Shown here piece after piece: positions 6,734 to 15,440 of a stretch of 30,835 bases of DNA. Origin of the DNA: an uncultured Ruthenibacterium sp. (GTDB lineage: Bacteria; Bacillota; Clostridia; Oscillospirales; Ruminococcaceae); NCBI GenBank assembly GCA_910587145.1, contig CAJUMH010000032.1:1-30835 (forward strand), in the 5' to 3' direction. The translations under genes and the position numbers were made by a program. Under the pieces are notes generated by a model. The model saw nothing but the letters and a program-made list of their open reading frames with translations, ran no database searches and was not told the DNA's origin. Every line of letters starts with the position of its first letter. Within the stretch, counting starts at the first letter, position 1.

Positions 6734-8872
6734 TTATACAAACATTGCCTTCCCCGTATCCGCTTTCAGCGAAAGCCCGGTTTTCGAATCATACAGCGTA
6801 AGGTCGCTCAGCACCGCCGTTTTCCCCTTATCATACATCTGGAGCGCCCCGGCAGCATACAGCGCCGAAAAATGCTCCGGATACACAGATACCGCGTATT
6901 GGCCCAGCCTGCGCAGAAGGCGGCGGCTGCGTTCGCCGTCTGCCCAGTGCCGGATAAGCGCCTCGCCCTCGCCGAGCGGGATATAAATGGTTTTCGTGTC
7001 GGTATCAATTAGATGAAAACGCTCCGCGACGGAGCAGAAGGGGAAAAGCTCGCGCTCCATGAGGGGCAGAATGCCTTTGCCATCCAGTTCGCCGGCGTCT
7101 TTCATAGAGAGCAGCCTTTCAAAATAAAAGCGGACAGCCTGCGGATCTTCCGGAGAGGCAAAATGGGAAAGCGTTTCCTTTCCGGCGCGGATGGTCTGTT
7201 CAAACATCCGGGGCGGCGCCTCCGGCGCAATAAAGATCGTGACAACGCTCTCGCCGGCGGGGAGTTTTCCGTTGCGATTGCAGCGGCCTGCGGCCTGCAG
7301 CAGAGAATCAAGGCCTGCCTGCTCGCGGAACACGGCGGGGAAGTCCACATCCACCCCGGCCTCGATCAGCGAGGTGGAGACGACGCGGCAGGGAAGACCT
7401 TTTTCCAATCGACGTCCGATTTCTGCAAGCACGGCCCGGCGGTGGGCAGGGAACATCAGGGTAGAGAGATGAAACGCGCCCTCGGGCTGCAGCAGCGCAA
7501 AGAGCGTTTCGGCCGCTTTGCGGCTGTTTACAATGCACAGTGCCTGTCCGCAGGCGCTGATCTGCGCGGCAAGCGATTCCCAGGAAAGCCGGCCCACTTG
7601 CCGGAAGCTGACGCGTCGGAAGGGCTCCATGCAATAGATATCCGCCGTGCACAGCTCTCTTGGGGCGCTGTCGGGCAAAAACTGCCGAAAGATCCCGTCC
7701 AGTGCGGGCTGTGTCGCCGTGCACAATACGGCCGAAACGTGATAATGCTTTACCAGCTCTGCGATGGCATACACACAGGGGCGCAGATAGGGGATGGGCA
7801 GCATCTGCGCCTCGTCGAATACGATCACACTGCCTGCCAGATTATGCAGCTTGCGGCAGCCGGAGGATCTGTTTGAAAACAGAGATTCAAAAAACTGCAC
7901 CGCCGTTGTCACAACAACGGGCATATCCCAGTTTTCGGTTGCGCGCGCCCATTGCAATGCTTCGGGCGTCATTTCATCCGGAGAATCAAACAGAACGCCG
8001 GAATGGTGTTCCAGCACGTTTTCCGCGCCGAGAATGCCGCGGAACACATCGGCGTTTTGTTCGATGATCGAGGTGTAGGGAACAACATAAACGATGCGGC
8101 GCAGGCCGTTTGCTTTTGCGTGGCGCAAAGCGAAAGCGAGGGAGGCGATGGTTTTTCCGCCGCCGGTGGGCACAGTGAGTGTGAACAGACCGGACTGCTG
8201 CGCCGAGCCCTGTTCCATGCAACGCTGCAATATTGCACGCCGCTCCCGGTTCAGCGCGTTTTGGGGTGGAAACCAATTCTGAAGATATGCCTGCAGGCGC
8301 GCATCCAGCTCCGCTATGGAATCTCCTCCGGTTTCTCGCGGAGCGCCGTCCATAAACGCCTCGGTATCCAGAAAATCGGCGTCCGTCAGGCAGGAATACA
8401 GCATTCGAGTAAAAAACATCAGGCCGGCCGGGTCTTTAGTCGCGGGAGGAGGCGCGCCGGGAAGCGTCAATTCCTTTGTCCAGGCGCTGTAATCCTCCAG
8501 TTCACCGGCGGCGGCACGATTGATGCGCGCCCAGAAAGTGGATTGGATTAGATCTGTCTGCGCGCCTCCGTCCGGCAGGCCGCTGTGATGCCCGATTACG
8601 GCAAACGCGGCGCAGGGCTGCTGTCGGCAGCAGCATTCCCATGCGCCGGCTGTGGCGTGGTCCACCTTTGGGCCGCCGTGCAGCCGCCGTTGAAATGCCT
8701 GTGAAAACTTGCCAAGATCATGTGCCAGCCCTGCGAGCTGTCCCTGCGGCGCGGCGTCAAACGCGGCGGCAAATGCGGCGCAAAGCCGCGCTGTACCCTC
8801 CAGATGCTCCGATACGGTCTGCTCGCGTCCGTCGGAGGCAATATGGGCAAGAAATCGCTCTGTGTTGTCCAT
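6734..8872 (-). CDS. cas3: Cas3, HD nuclease-helicase of type I-C
   Basis: The 712-residue protein has an N-terminal HD nuclease domain (His23, His51-Asp52 in LAHDLGK, His72, His95-His96 in IGHHSG) followed by a superfamily 2 helicase: Walker A PTGGGKT at 235-241 and DEAQ at 353-356. Cas3 is recruited by the DNA-bound effector and unwinds and degrades the target. The start at 8872 has AAGGAG 9-10 nt upstream, and that site overlaps the stop of the M42 peptidase gene, 12 nt away. There is no room for a promoter between them. Cas3 is separated from the other cas genes by 292 nt, a terminator and their own promoter, so it appears to be expressed independently, probably together with the peptidase gene. 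Confidence 0.96.
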   Translation of the reverse strand: MDNTERFLAHIASDGREQTVSEHLEGTARLCAAFAAAFDAAPQGQLAGLAHDLGKFSQAFQRRLHGGPKVDHATAGAWECCCRQQPCAAFAVIGHHSGLPDGGAQTDLIQSTFWARINRAAAGELEDYSAWTKELTLPGAPPPATKDPAGLMFFTRMLYSCLTDADFLDTEAFMDGAPRETGGDSIAELDARLQAYLQNWFPPQNALNRERRAILQRCMEQGSAQQSGLFTLTVPTGGGKTIASLAFALRHAKANGLRRIVYVVPYTSIIEQNADVFRGILGAENVLEHHSGVLFDSPDEMTPEALQWARATENWDMPVVVTTAVQFFESLFSNRSSGCRKLHNLAGSVIVFDEAQMLPIPYLRPCVYAIAELVKHYHVSAVLCTATQPALDGIFRQFLPDSAPRELCTADIYCMEPFRRVSFRQVGRLSWESLAAQISACGQALCIVNSRKAAETLFALLQPEGAFHLSTLMFPAHRRAVLAEIGRRLEKGLPCRVVSTSLIEAGVDVDFPAVFREQAGLDSLLQAAGRCNRNGKLPAGESVVTIFIAPEAPPRMFEQTIRAGKETLSHFASPEDPQAVRFYFERLLSMKDAGELDGKGILPLMERELFPFCSVAERFHLIDTDTKTIYIPLGEGEALIRHWADGERSRRLLRRLGQYAVSVYPEHFSALYAAGALQMYDKGKTAVLSDLTLYDSKTGLSLKADTGKAMFV

Positions 8873-8884
8873 CTTCGGGGCTCC

Positions 8885-9982
8885 TTACACCACCGGCGTT
8901 CCGGTTTCGGCCATGGGGTTCAGCGAGCGGATCGTCTCCGGCGTCAGTGCGCGCAGCAGCGCGCAGGCCAGCGAGACGGCGGCCTCTACGTCCGATGCGG
9001 CGGCATAGCCGTAGTGCGTGTGCGCGTAGCGCACCGGGATGCCCAGCACCAGTGTGGGCACGCCGCCCGCGGCAAGATGGATGCTGCCGCCGTTCGTGCC
9101 GCCGCCCGTGCGCACGGCACACTGATGCGGGATATTGTTTTCTTCGGCGATTTTGCGCGCAAGCGCCACAAAACCGGCGTGCGATATCATGCCGTTGTCG
9201 CGAAAACGCAGCTGTACGCCTTTCTTCAGCGCGCCCTGGGCGTCCTCCGGCGGGGTGAAGGCGTCGTCGGCGGGCGTGCCTTCAAAGCAGATGGCGAGCG
9301 CGGGGCGCAGCCGCTCTGCCGCTGCGCGCGCGCCGCGCGCGCCCACCTCTTCCTGCGTGGAAAAAACAGCCGTAATGTCGGCGCAAAGCGTTTCGTTTTG
9401 CAGTGCGCGCAGGGCTTCCACCTGCGCGGCGCAGCCCAGGCGGCAGTCGAACGCCTTGCCAAGCATCAGCCCGGTAGCTTCCAAATAAGTAAACGCGACA
9501 TCCGGCACGGCGGGCAGTCCTGCTTCCAGCCCCAAAAGCCCGGTCGCATCCTCTTTGCAGCATACGCCCGCATCCAGCAGGATGCTGTTCAGCGTCAGCG
9601 GGGCGCTGCGCTCCGCCGCGCTCATAAAGTGCGGCGGCTTCGAGGAGGATACGGCGCGCAGCAGCTCTCCGCGGCGGTTGCGCACCAAAAACGTATGTGC
9701 CGGAATGTTGTGTTCCACCCATCCGCCCAGCGGCGTCAGACGCAGCAGGCCGTTTGAGGCGACGCTCTGCACCATAAAGCCCACCTCGTCCATGTGCGCG
9801 TCCAGCATCACCATGGGCCGGCTCCCGGTATTCTGCGGCAGCGCGGTATACAGGTTCCCGATGCTGTCCCGCCGTGCGGGCAGGCCGTGCAGCTCCTGCC
9901 CGATTACATCGGCTACGGGGTCTTCAAAGCCGGATGGGCCGAATGCGTTCGAAATGGCAGCACAGGTTTTTAAATTGATCAT
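8885..9982 (-). CDS. M42 family metallopeptidase (glutamyl aminopeptidase / endoglucanase M type)
   Basis: The 365-residue protein follows the M42 pattern of a dinuclear-metal aminopeptidase that forms large tetrahedral shells in related species: DAHMDEVGF (first metal His/Asp, near 60-70), AFDCRLGCA (bridging Asp), STQEEVGARGA (catalytic and metal Glu pair), RTGGGTNGG and the late His in RYAHTHYG. The usual D(D/N)R is DCR here, a substitution beside the bridging Asp. M42 enzymes trim N-terminal residues from peptides in the cytoplasm; there is no signal peptide. The start has AAGGAG 8 nt upstream. The stop is 12 nt from cas3, which suggests co-transcription, although there is no known functional link to CRISPR. 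Confidence 0.9.
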   Translation of the reverse strand: MINLKTCAAISNAFGPSGFEDPVADVIGQELHGLPARRDSIGNLYTALPQNTGSRPMVMLDAHMDEVGFMVQSVASNGLLRLTPLGGWVEHNIPAHTFLVRNRRGELLRAVSSSKPPHFMSAAERSAPLTLNSILLDAGVCCKEDATGLLGLEAGLPAVPDVAFTYLEATGLMLGKAFDCRLGCAAQVEALRALQNETLCADITAVFSTQEEVGARGARAAAERLRPALAICFEGTPADDAFTPPEDAQGALKKGVQLRFRDNGMISHAGFVALARKIAEENNIPHQCAVRTGGGTNGGSIHLAAGGVPTLVLGIPVRYAHTHYGYAAASDVEAAVSLACALLRALTPETIRSLNPMAETGTPVV

Positions 9983-10076
9983 GTTAGTTGCTCCTTATGT
10001 TAAAATAAATTTTTCATATGCGAAAGAGGGCGGCGAGATCAGACAACGAAATGTCCCCCTGGCCCGCGCAGCGGGG

Positions 10077-10125
10077 CCGCAGCGCCCGGAGAGTGGGGCC
10101 CCAGGGCCGAAGGCGGCCGCTGCGG
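10077..10125. repeat. GC-rich hairpin downstream of the MATE gene
   Basis: The arms CCGCAGCG (10077-10084) and CGCTGCGG (10118-10125) enclose a shorter GGGGCCCC palindrome. It could slow or end transcription from the MATE gene, but no T-run follows, so it is not called a terminator. Confidence 0.4.
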
Positions 10126-10153
10126 TTCTTATCCGGCCACAGGTATGCTGCGG

Positions 10154-11524
10154 CTATGTCTTCCTCTGCTTTTGAAGCAGGAACACATAGTAAAGAACGC
10201 CGGCGGCATCGGCCAAAAACCACCCGATGGGCACCGACCACCAGATGCCGACAACACCGATGCCGGGCACAGCGGCAAGCAGATAGGCTAGCCCCACGCG
10301 CGTGCCCAAAGAAATAACGGTGAGCGCCAGCGACATCCCCGGCCGTTCCAGCGCGCGGTACAGCCCATATAGCAAAAACAGCACGCCAATACCGCAGTAA
10401 AACGCACCCTCAATGCGCAGATATTCTGCGCCAATGCGCAGGATCTCTGCTTCCCCGGGCGAAATGAACAGGGTGAGCAGCGGCCTTGCAAACAAAAACA
10501 CGAGGGCCGAGACGGGGATGCAAAAGAAAAGGCAAACGCGCACGGCGCTGCGGATGCCGTCTTGAATGCGCCGTGTTTTTCCCGCGCCATGATTCTGCGC
10601 AATGAAGGTGGAAAACGCGTTGCCGAAATCCTGCACGGGCATATAGGCAAAGGAATCAATCTTAACGGCGGCGGCAAACGCGGCCATCACGGCTGCGCCG
10701 AAGCTGTTTACAAGCCGCTGCACCATCAAAATGCCAAAGTTCATCACCGATTGCTGCAGGCAGGTGAGCAGGGAAAAACGCGCAAGCTCTGCGGCGAGCG
10801 CACGGTTTAAACGGCAGTCGGCCCGGTGCACGCGCAGGTGCGGCATTTTCAGCAGCGTGTAGGCCAGCAGCCCGGCGCCCGATGCCCATTGCGCGATTGC
10901 CGTAGCCGCCGCAGCGCCCGCCACGCCCAAATCCAGCACCAGCACGCAAAAAAGATCCAGCACGATGTTCAGCACCGCCGCAATGCCGAGAAACAGCAGC
11001 GGAACGGCGGAATTCCCCACCGCGCGCAGCAGACAGGCAAAAAAATTATACAGAAAGGTGGCCGCGATTCCCCAAAAAATCAGGGTAAGATAGTCGTACA
11101 TCAGCCCGTAGACGGCTGTGGGAACCTGAAGCAGCCGCAGAATGGGATGCGTCCACAAACAGACGGCGGCCCAGAGCGCGGCCGTGAGCAGGGCGATCAT
11201 GGAAAAGGAGAGAAAGATCCCCTGCCTCAGACGCGCATCGTCGCGCCGGCCGCGGCAAATGGCAAAAAAAGCGCCGCAGCCCATGCAAAGGCCGGAAAAG
11301 ATCGACGTTAAAAACGTCATCAGCGTATACGAAGAGCCTACGGCGGCCAGCGCATCCGCACCGAGAAAACGCCCTACGATCAGCGTATCCGCAATATTAT
11401 AGCACTGCTGCAAAAGATTGCCCGCGATCATCGGCAGGGCAAAGCGCAGCATGGTGCCCGTGATGGGGCCCTGTGTCAAATCGAGCGTATGCGCTCTTGC
11501 GGCGGAAATTGTTCTCTGTGACAT
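10154..11524 (-). CDS. MATE family multidrug/cation efflux transporter
   Basis: The 456-residue protein is the length of a full 12-helix MATE transporter with the typical duplicated halves. It opens MSQRTISAARAHTLDLTQGPI and then LRFALPMIAGNLLQQCYNIADTLIVG, matching the first helix region of the NorM/DinF-like clostridial group. Such proteins exchange Na+ or H+ for organic cations at the membrane. The ORF is open upstream to 11917, but that extension is charged and arginine-rich; the Met at 11524 is where family similarity starts. A GGAGGG lies about 14 nt upstream, somewhat far, so the exact start is uncertain. It is followed on the same strand by the M42 peptidase gene after 171 nt. Its substrate is unknown. 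Confidence 0.88.
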   Translation of the reverse strand: MSQRTISAARAHTLDLTQGPITGTMLRFALPMIAGNLLQQCYNIADTLIVGRFLGADALAAVGSSYTLMTFLTSIFSGLCMGCGAFFAICRGRRDDARLRQGIFLSFSMIALLTAALWAAVCLWTHPILRLLQVPTAVYGLMYDYLTLIFWGIAATFLYNFFACLLRAVGNSAVPLLFLGIAAVLNIVLDLFCVLVLDLGVAGAAAATAIAQWASGAGLLAYTLLKMPHLRVHRADCRLNRALAAELARFSLLTCLQQSVMNFGILMVQRLVNSFGAAVMAAFAAAVKIDSFAYMPVQDFGNAFSTFIAQNHGAGKTRRIQDGIRSAVRVCLFFCIPVSALVFLFARPLLTLFISPGEAEILRIGAEYLRIEGAFYCGIGVLFLLYGLYRALERPGMSLALTVISLGTRVGLAYLLAAVPGIGVVGIWWSVPIGWFLADAAGVLYYVFLLQKQRKT

Positions 11525-11615
11525 TGTGCCGAATATATCCCTCCGTGCATCAGGAAAATTGCCAAAAAAACGGGCCGCACCGCGCGGGAGCATCCCTTTG
11601 AAACCGTCTTCTGCT

Positions 11616-11920
11616 TCATTCTGCAATATCATAGCATACGGCGCAAAAAAAGTAAATGCGGACATTTTTTCGGAAAGCTCTGCGGCGCGAAAAGCGCTGC
11701 TGCTTTTCGCGAAAAATAAGAAAAGCCTGCAAAAAGAATTGGAGAAAGAAATCAACATCATCCGCGCTGAAGCTGTACCATGTTTTCTTCGGCGGGTGGT
11801 TATGGTGCGAGTAGGAGCCCTCCAGCGAAACTCCATAGCGCAGCTGGATATTTTCCGGATGCACCTGGCTTTTCGTGCCGTGCGAAAAGCGCGATCCCGC
11901 GCGGTTTGAAAAAACACGAT
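11616..11920 (-). pseudogene. Possible decayed fragment of a JAB/MPN-like domain gene
   Basis: On the minus strand, upstream of the MATE gene, one frame reads HGTKSQVHPENIQLRYG and then SLEGSYSHHNHPPKKTWYSF followed by SADDVDFF. The HxHNHP motif with a later S-x-x-D resembles metal-binding JAB/MPN-type domains of phage and toxin-associated proteins. No start with a ribosome site and no complete domain are present, and the sequence after SADDVDFF becomes low-complexity, so if real it is a remnant. It sits in an otherwise gene-free stretch (11525-11963). The resemblance is from memory of motif shape only. Confidence 0.3.
11686..11711. repeat. Perfect 10-bp inverted repeat
   Basis: CGCGAAAAGC (11686-11695) and GCTTTTCGCG (11702-11711) flank a 6-nt loop in the gene-poor stretch upstream of the MATE gene. 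No T-run follows on either strand; function unknown. Confidence 0.5.
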
Positions 11921-11928
11921 CCCGTATC

Positions 11929-11957
11929 TTGTGCTTTTTTCAAAAAAATGGTAAAAT
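11929..11957 (+). promoter_or_regulatory. Promoter of the M50 protease gene and the downstream block
   Basis: TTGTGC (11929-11934), a 17-nt spacer rich in T and A, and TAAAAT (11952-11957) form a sigma-A promoter on the plus strand, about 63 nt before the predicted start of the protease. Confidence 0.65.
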
Positions 11958-12026
11958 AAAAAAGTTCATAGCTGTTTGTGCCTGCGGGCATGCCGCTTTC
12001 GCGTCTGGCCGAAGGGAAAGGAGAGA

Positions 12027-12686
12027 ATGCCGCCAATGGACTGGGAACTGCTTGCCGCCTATGTGGCGCGTGCGATCGCGCTGCTTGTCGCGATCCCCTT
12101 TCATGAATCCGCCCATGCCTGGGCGTCGTACAGGCTGGGCGACCCAACGGCCAAAAATGCGGGCCGCCTTTCGCTGAACCCGCTGCGCCATTTCGATCCG
12201 CTGGGCGCGCTGTGCATGATCGTTGCGGGCTTTGGCTGGGCAAGGCCCGTGCCGGTGGCCGCGGCCACGCGGTTTCGCCACCCGCGCCGCGATATGGCGC
12301 TGTCTGCTGCGGCGGGGCCCGTATCGAATATCATTCTGGCGTTTTTCTGCATGATCCTGTATAAGCTGGTATATTATCTTACGCCGGAGATCCCTTTTTG
12401 GAATTTTGCGGCGGCGGTGCTGTTCCAGCTGGTTTGGACAAATATCACGCTGGCCGTGTTCAACCTGCTGCCCGTGCCGCCGCTGGACGGCTCGCGCATT
12501 GTAACGGTGTTTCTGCCGCAGAAAGCCTATTTTGGCCTGATGCGCTATGAGCGGTACATTATGTTTGCGCTGTTTGCGGTGCTGATGCTCGGCTGGCTCA
12601 ATACGCCGCTGCGCATTGTGGACAATGCGGTGTGGGCGTTTCTTGTCGGGGCCACACGCTTTGTGGAATGGATCCTGTTCCGGTAA
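12027..12686 (+). CDS. Site-2 protease family (M50) membrane metalloprotease
   Basis: The 219-residue integral membrane protein has the zinc motif HExxH as FHESAHAW (about residues 31-38) in its first helix and the second metal motif NLLPVPPLDGSR in a later helix. The RLGDPTAKNAGRLSLNPL segment is diagnostic for the short, PDZ-less M50 group that is almost universal next to scpAB in Firmicutes. Members cleave substrates within the membrane, but the substrate of this group is unknown. Two starts are possible: 12027, with AAGGG 10 nt upstream, and 12036, which is 12 nt from GGAG; both give the same fold. Confidence 0.93.
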   Translation: MPPMDWELLAAYVARAIALLVAIPFHESAHAWASYRLGDPTAKNAGRLSLNPLRHFDPLGALCMIVAGFGWARPVPVAAATRFRHPRRDMALSAAAGPVSNIILAFFCMILYKLVYYLTPEIPFWNFAAAVLFQLVWTNITLAVFNLLPVPPLDGSRIVTVFLPQKAYFGLMRYERYIMFALFAVLMLGWLNTPLRIVDNAVWAFLVGATRFVEWILFR

Positions 12687-12825
12687 AATGCATTCAGGGC
12701 CAGCGCAAGCGCCTTTGGCGCGCCGGCCAGGCGGCTCCTTGCGGTTTTCTTTGCCGAATCCTTCGGCGGCTGCCGGGGCCTTTTGCAAAAAATGTCTTCA
12801 AAACAAAAGGAGAAAGCGCCGATCC

Positions 12826-13560
12826 ATGGAACATTCGATCACCTTTCATATCGAGGATTTCGAGGGGCCGCTCGATCTGCTGCTGCACCTTGTATCCCAA
12901 AACAAAATGAATCTGTATGACATTGAGATCGTTTCGCTGATCGACCAGTATGTATCGATCGTGAACGGTCTGCCGGTTTATCAGATGGAGAGCGCGAGCG
13001 AATTTATCGAGATGGCCGCGCGGCTTGTGCAGATGAAATCCTTTTTTCTGCTCCCAAAGAGTGAGGAAGCCGAGCGCATGAAGCAGGAGCTCACCGGGCT
13101 TCTGGTGGAATACAGCGTTTGCAAGGAGGTGGCGGCGCGCCTGCGCGCGCGCGCAGAGGGCCTGTTTACGGCGGTGCGCCGGCCCGCTGTGATCGAACAG
13201 GACCGCGCATACGCCCTGCGGCACGAAGCCGCGCTGCTGGCACAGGCCTACGATGCGATCCAAGGCCGCTCCCGCGCAAAGCCGCAGCCGCGGCCCGAAC
13301 AGTTCGAGCCGCTCACAACGGCGCCCATCGTCTCGGTAACCTCACGCATCATCCATGTGCTGCGCGGGCTGATGACAGGGCGCGTCGGCCGTTTGCGGCA
13401 GCTGTTTTCGCGCGATGGCTCGCGTAGCCAGGCGGTGGCCACGTTCCTTGCGGTGCTGGAGCTGGTGCGCGCCGGCCGTGTATCGATCAATGAGGATGAA
13501 TCGCTCTGTGTGCAGAAAACCGACCGGCATGTGCGGCACGCGGGATCACCGGACGCCTGA
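12826..13560 (+). CDS. scpA: Segregation and condensation protein A (kleisin)
   Basis: The 244-residue protein begins MEHSITFHIEDFEGPLDLLL and continues HLVSQNKMNLYDIEI, the strongly conserved N-terminal ScpA kleisin segment that binds the neck of SMC. The C-terminal winged helix (about 170-244) binds the SMC head. With ScpB and SMC it forms condensin, which organises and separates chromosomes. AAAAGGAGA lies 13 nt upstream of the ATG at 12826, slightly far. An in-frame upstream extension to 12616 lies inside the protease gene and is not likely. scpB follows after 20 nt. Confidence 0.96.
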   Translation: MEHSITFHIEDFEGPLDLLLHLVSQNKMNLYDIEIVSLIDQYVSIVNGLPVYQMESASEFIEMAARLVQMKSFFLLPKSEEAERMKQELTGLLVEYSVCKEVAARLRARAEGLFTAVRRPAVIEQDRAYALRHEAALLAQAYDAIQGRSRAKPQPRPEQFEPLTTAPIVSVTSRIIHVLRGLMTGRVGRLRQLFSRDGSRSQAVATFLAVLELVRAGRVSINEDESLCVQKTDRHVRHAGSPDA

Positions 13561-13580
13561 AACGCCCCGGAGCATAAAAT

Positions 13581-14177
13581 ATGGAAAATGTGGAGAAAAA
13601 GATGGATCTGAAACAGACCAAGGCCACCGTGGAGGCGATGCTGTTTGCTTATGCCGAGCCCGTGACGGCGCAGCGGCTTGCGGCCGTGCTGGAGGTGGAG
13701 GAAGACGCCGTTTCGCGCCTGCTGTATGCGCTGCGCGACGAATACGAAAGCGAGGGCCGCGGCCTTGCGCTGCTGCTGCTGGAGGACCGCTGGCAGCTTA
13801 CCACAAAGCCCGCCTGCGGTGCGTATGTTAAATCGATTCTGGATACGCGCCGCAATGCGCCGCTTTCTCCCGCGGCGCTGGAGACGCTGGCGGTGATCGC
13901 GTACAACCAGCCGGTGTCCCGCTCGTTTATCGAGCAGGTGCGCGGTGTGGATTCCGCCTCGCCCGTGCAGACGCTGCTGCAAAAGGGCCTGATCGAGGAG
14001 GCCGGCCGGCTCGATTTGCCCGGGCGCCCGATCGCGTTTGCCACAACGGACGTGTTTCTGCGCACGTTTGGCCTTTCCTCACTGTCCGAGCTGCCGCCCC
14101 TGCGCACGGAAACGCGGGAAGCCCAGGCGCCGCAGGCGGACGGTGCAGAGGAGGAGGAAGTATGCACATCCTCCTGA
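13581..14177 (+). CDS. scpB: Segregation and condensation protein B
   Basis: The 198-residue protein has two winged-helix domains. The segment LSPAALETLAVIAYNQPVSR and the following IEQVRGVDSASPVQTLLQKG are signature ScpB sequence; the C-terminus is an acidic, probably disordered tail after about residue 170. ScpB dimers bind ScpA and regulate the SMC ATPase. The start at 13581 has GGAG 9 nt upstream; a second Met 21 nt later also has a fair ribosome site. Its last 16 nt overlap the next gene, so it is probably co-translated with it. Confidence 0.95.
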   Translation: MENVEKKMDLKQTKATVEAMLFAYAEPVTAQRLAAVLEVEEDAVSRLLYALRDEYESEGRGLALLLLEDRWQLTTKPACGAYVKSILDTRRNAPLSPAALETLAVIAYNQPVSRSFIEQVRGVDSASPVQTLLQKGLIEEAGRLDLPGRPIAFATTDVFLRTFGLSSLSELPPLRTETREAQAPQADGAEEEEVCTSS

Positions 14178-14809
14178 ACGTGCTGGGCTGGACGCTGCTG
14201 GCGCTTTTGGCACTACTGGCGCTGGTGCTGGTGCTGCCGGTGCGTGCAGAGCTGGAATACCGCGAGGGCGCGCTGTCGGTAAGGGCGCGGATATTCGGCC
14301 TTCCGCTGCGGATCTATCCTTTCCCCGAACGCTTAAAAAAACGCAGGCCGAAGCAAAAGCAGCCGCAAAAGGAGGCCGCGCCGCGCCCGAAAAAGAAAAA
14401 AAAGAGGGCGCCCCGTCTGGAAACGGAAGAGATCCAAGCATTCTTGGGCGCGGCGGGCACGTTCATGCGGCGCATGTACCGCATGATCCATATTACGGAT
14501 GTGATTTTGATCCTGCCCGTTCACCGGGAGGATGCCGCCCAAACGGCTCTTGCCTGCGGCAGAGCCGAGGCGTGGCTTGCCGGCATGACGGCACTGCTGC
14601 AGAATTACTTCGATCTGCACATTGTGCAGCTGCGTGTTTTGCCGGATTTTACAAATGAGATCACGGCGGGCGTTTACCTTTCCTGCGGCATCGGCGCGCG
14701 GCCTGTTGCGTTTGCGGCGGCGGGCATCCATGCGCTAATCCGTCTTTTGCGGCAGGTCCCGCCTGCGGCCCCGAAGCAGACGCCGCCTGCCCCGCCTGCG
14801 GGCACATAA
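14162..14809 (+). CDS. DUF2953 family membrane-anchored protein
   Basis: The 215-residue protein has one N-terminal transmembrane helix (about 5-28), then RAELEYREGALSVRARIFGL and a strongly basic linker rich in lysine and proline (about 57-83), then a conserved C-terminal region. This matches DUF2953 proteins, which in spore-forming Firmicutes lie between scpB and gerW (ytfJ). The function is not known; context suggests a role linked to sporulation or the cell envelope. GAGGAGG precedes the ATG and the gene overlaps scpB by 16 nt. Confidence 0.85.
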   Translation: MHILLNVLGWTLLALLALLALVLVLPVRAELEYREGALSVRARIFGLPLRIYPFPERLKKRRPKQKQPQKEAAPRPKKKKKRAPRLETEEIQAFLGAAGTFMRRMYRMIHITDVILILPVHREDAAQTALACGRAEAWLAGMTALLQNYFDLHIVQLRVLPDFTNEITAGVYLSCGIGARPVAFAAAGIHALIRLLRQVPPAAPKQTPPAPPAGT

Positions 14810-14939
14810 TCGCTTTTGCGCAAACAGACGGCGCTTTTATCTTTACGGATCGATCAAAATCATCCCGGTATGGATTAATTGAGATCCTTCCGGCACAAAT
14901 CGGGATCATTTAAAAACATTTAAAACGGAGGTTTTGGTT

Positions 14940-15341
14940 ATGAGCGCGCATCCCATTGAAGGCATGATGGACGTAACGATGGAAAAGATCAAAAGCATGG
15001 TGGACGCAAACACCATCGTTGGCAATCCCATCAATCTGGCGGACGGCACGCTGGTGCTGCCCATTTCCAAGGTGACGTTCGGGTTTGCGTCCGGCGGCTC
15101 GGATTTTCCGAGCAAAACAACGAAGGAGCTGTTCGGCGGCGGCAGCGGCGCGGGCGTTTCCATCCAGCCTGTGGGCTTTTTGGTGGCGAAGGACGGCAAT
15201 GTGCGCGTAATGCAGCTGGCCGATACCTCAAACAGCGTGGACCGTGCGCTCAGCTTGGTGCCGGAACTGGTGGACAAAGTAACGGCACTGGTGCAAAAAA
15301 AGCCGGAGGAACAGGGTGAAGCGCCGTCCCAAGAAAAATGA
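14940..15341 (+). CDS. ytfJ: GerW family sporulation protein (YtfJ)
   Basis: The 133-residue protein has the compact GerW/YtfJ fold: HPIEGMMDVTMEKIKSMVD, then NTIVGNPINLADGTLVLPIS, a glycine-rich loop GGGSGAGVSIQPVGFLV and a C-terminal amphipathic helix. In Bacillus the protein is made in the forespore and needed for normal germination; its biochemical activity is unclear. The start at 14940 has GGAGG 8 nt upstream; the in-frame TTG 6 nt earlier is too close to that site. Its presence argues that the host forms spores or descends from a spore former. A terminator follows. Confidence 0.93.
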   Translation: MSAHPIEGMMDVTMEKIKSMVDANTIVGNPINLADGTLVLPISKVTFGFASGGSDFPSKTTKELFGGGSGAGVSIQPVGFLVAKDGNVRVMQLADTSNSVDRALSLVPELVDKVTALVQKKPEEQGEAPSQEK

Positions 15342-15349
15342 GCCTTCAA

Positions 15350-15395
15350 AAAAGGGCCGCAGGGGACGGCGCGCCTGTCTGCGGCCGCCCTTTTT
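15350..15395 (+). terminator. Intrinsic terminator after gerW (ytfJ)
   Basis: GGCCGCAG (15355-15362) pairs with CTGCGGCC (15379-15386), preceded by an A-run and followed by GCCCTTTTT. The next gene starts 46 nt further on. Confidence 0.8.
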
Positions 15396-15440
15396 GATGA
15401 TACGCAGCATCTGCTAAATATACGCAGCAAAGGAGAAATC

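Noticed and set aside
6553..6741. A 62-codon minus-strand frame across the small RNA
   Set aside because: It crosses promoters and a terminator, has no ribosome site and is low in complexity.
8700..9258. Plus-strand frames opposite cas3 and the M42 gene
   Set aside because: Arg/Ala-rich antisense shadows in high-GC coding DNA.
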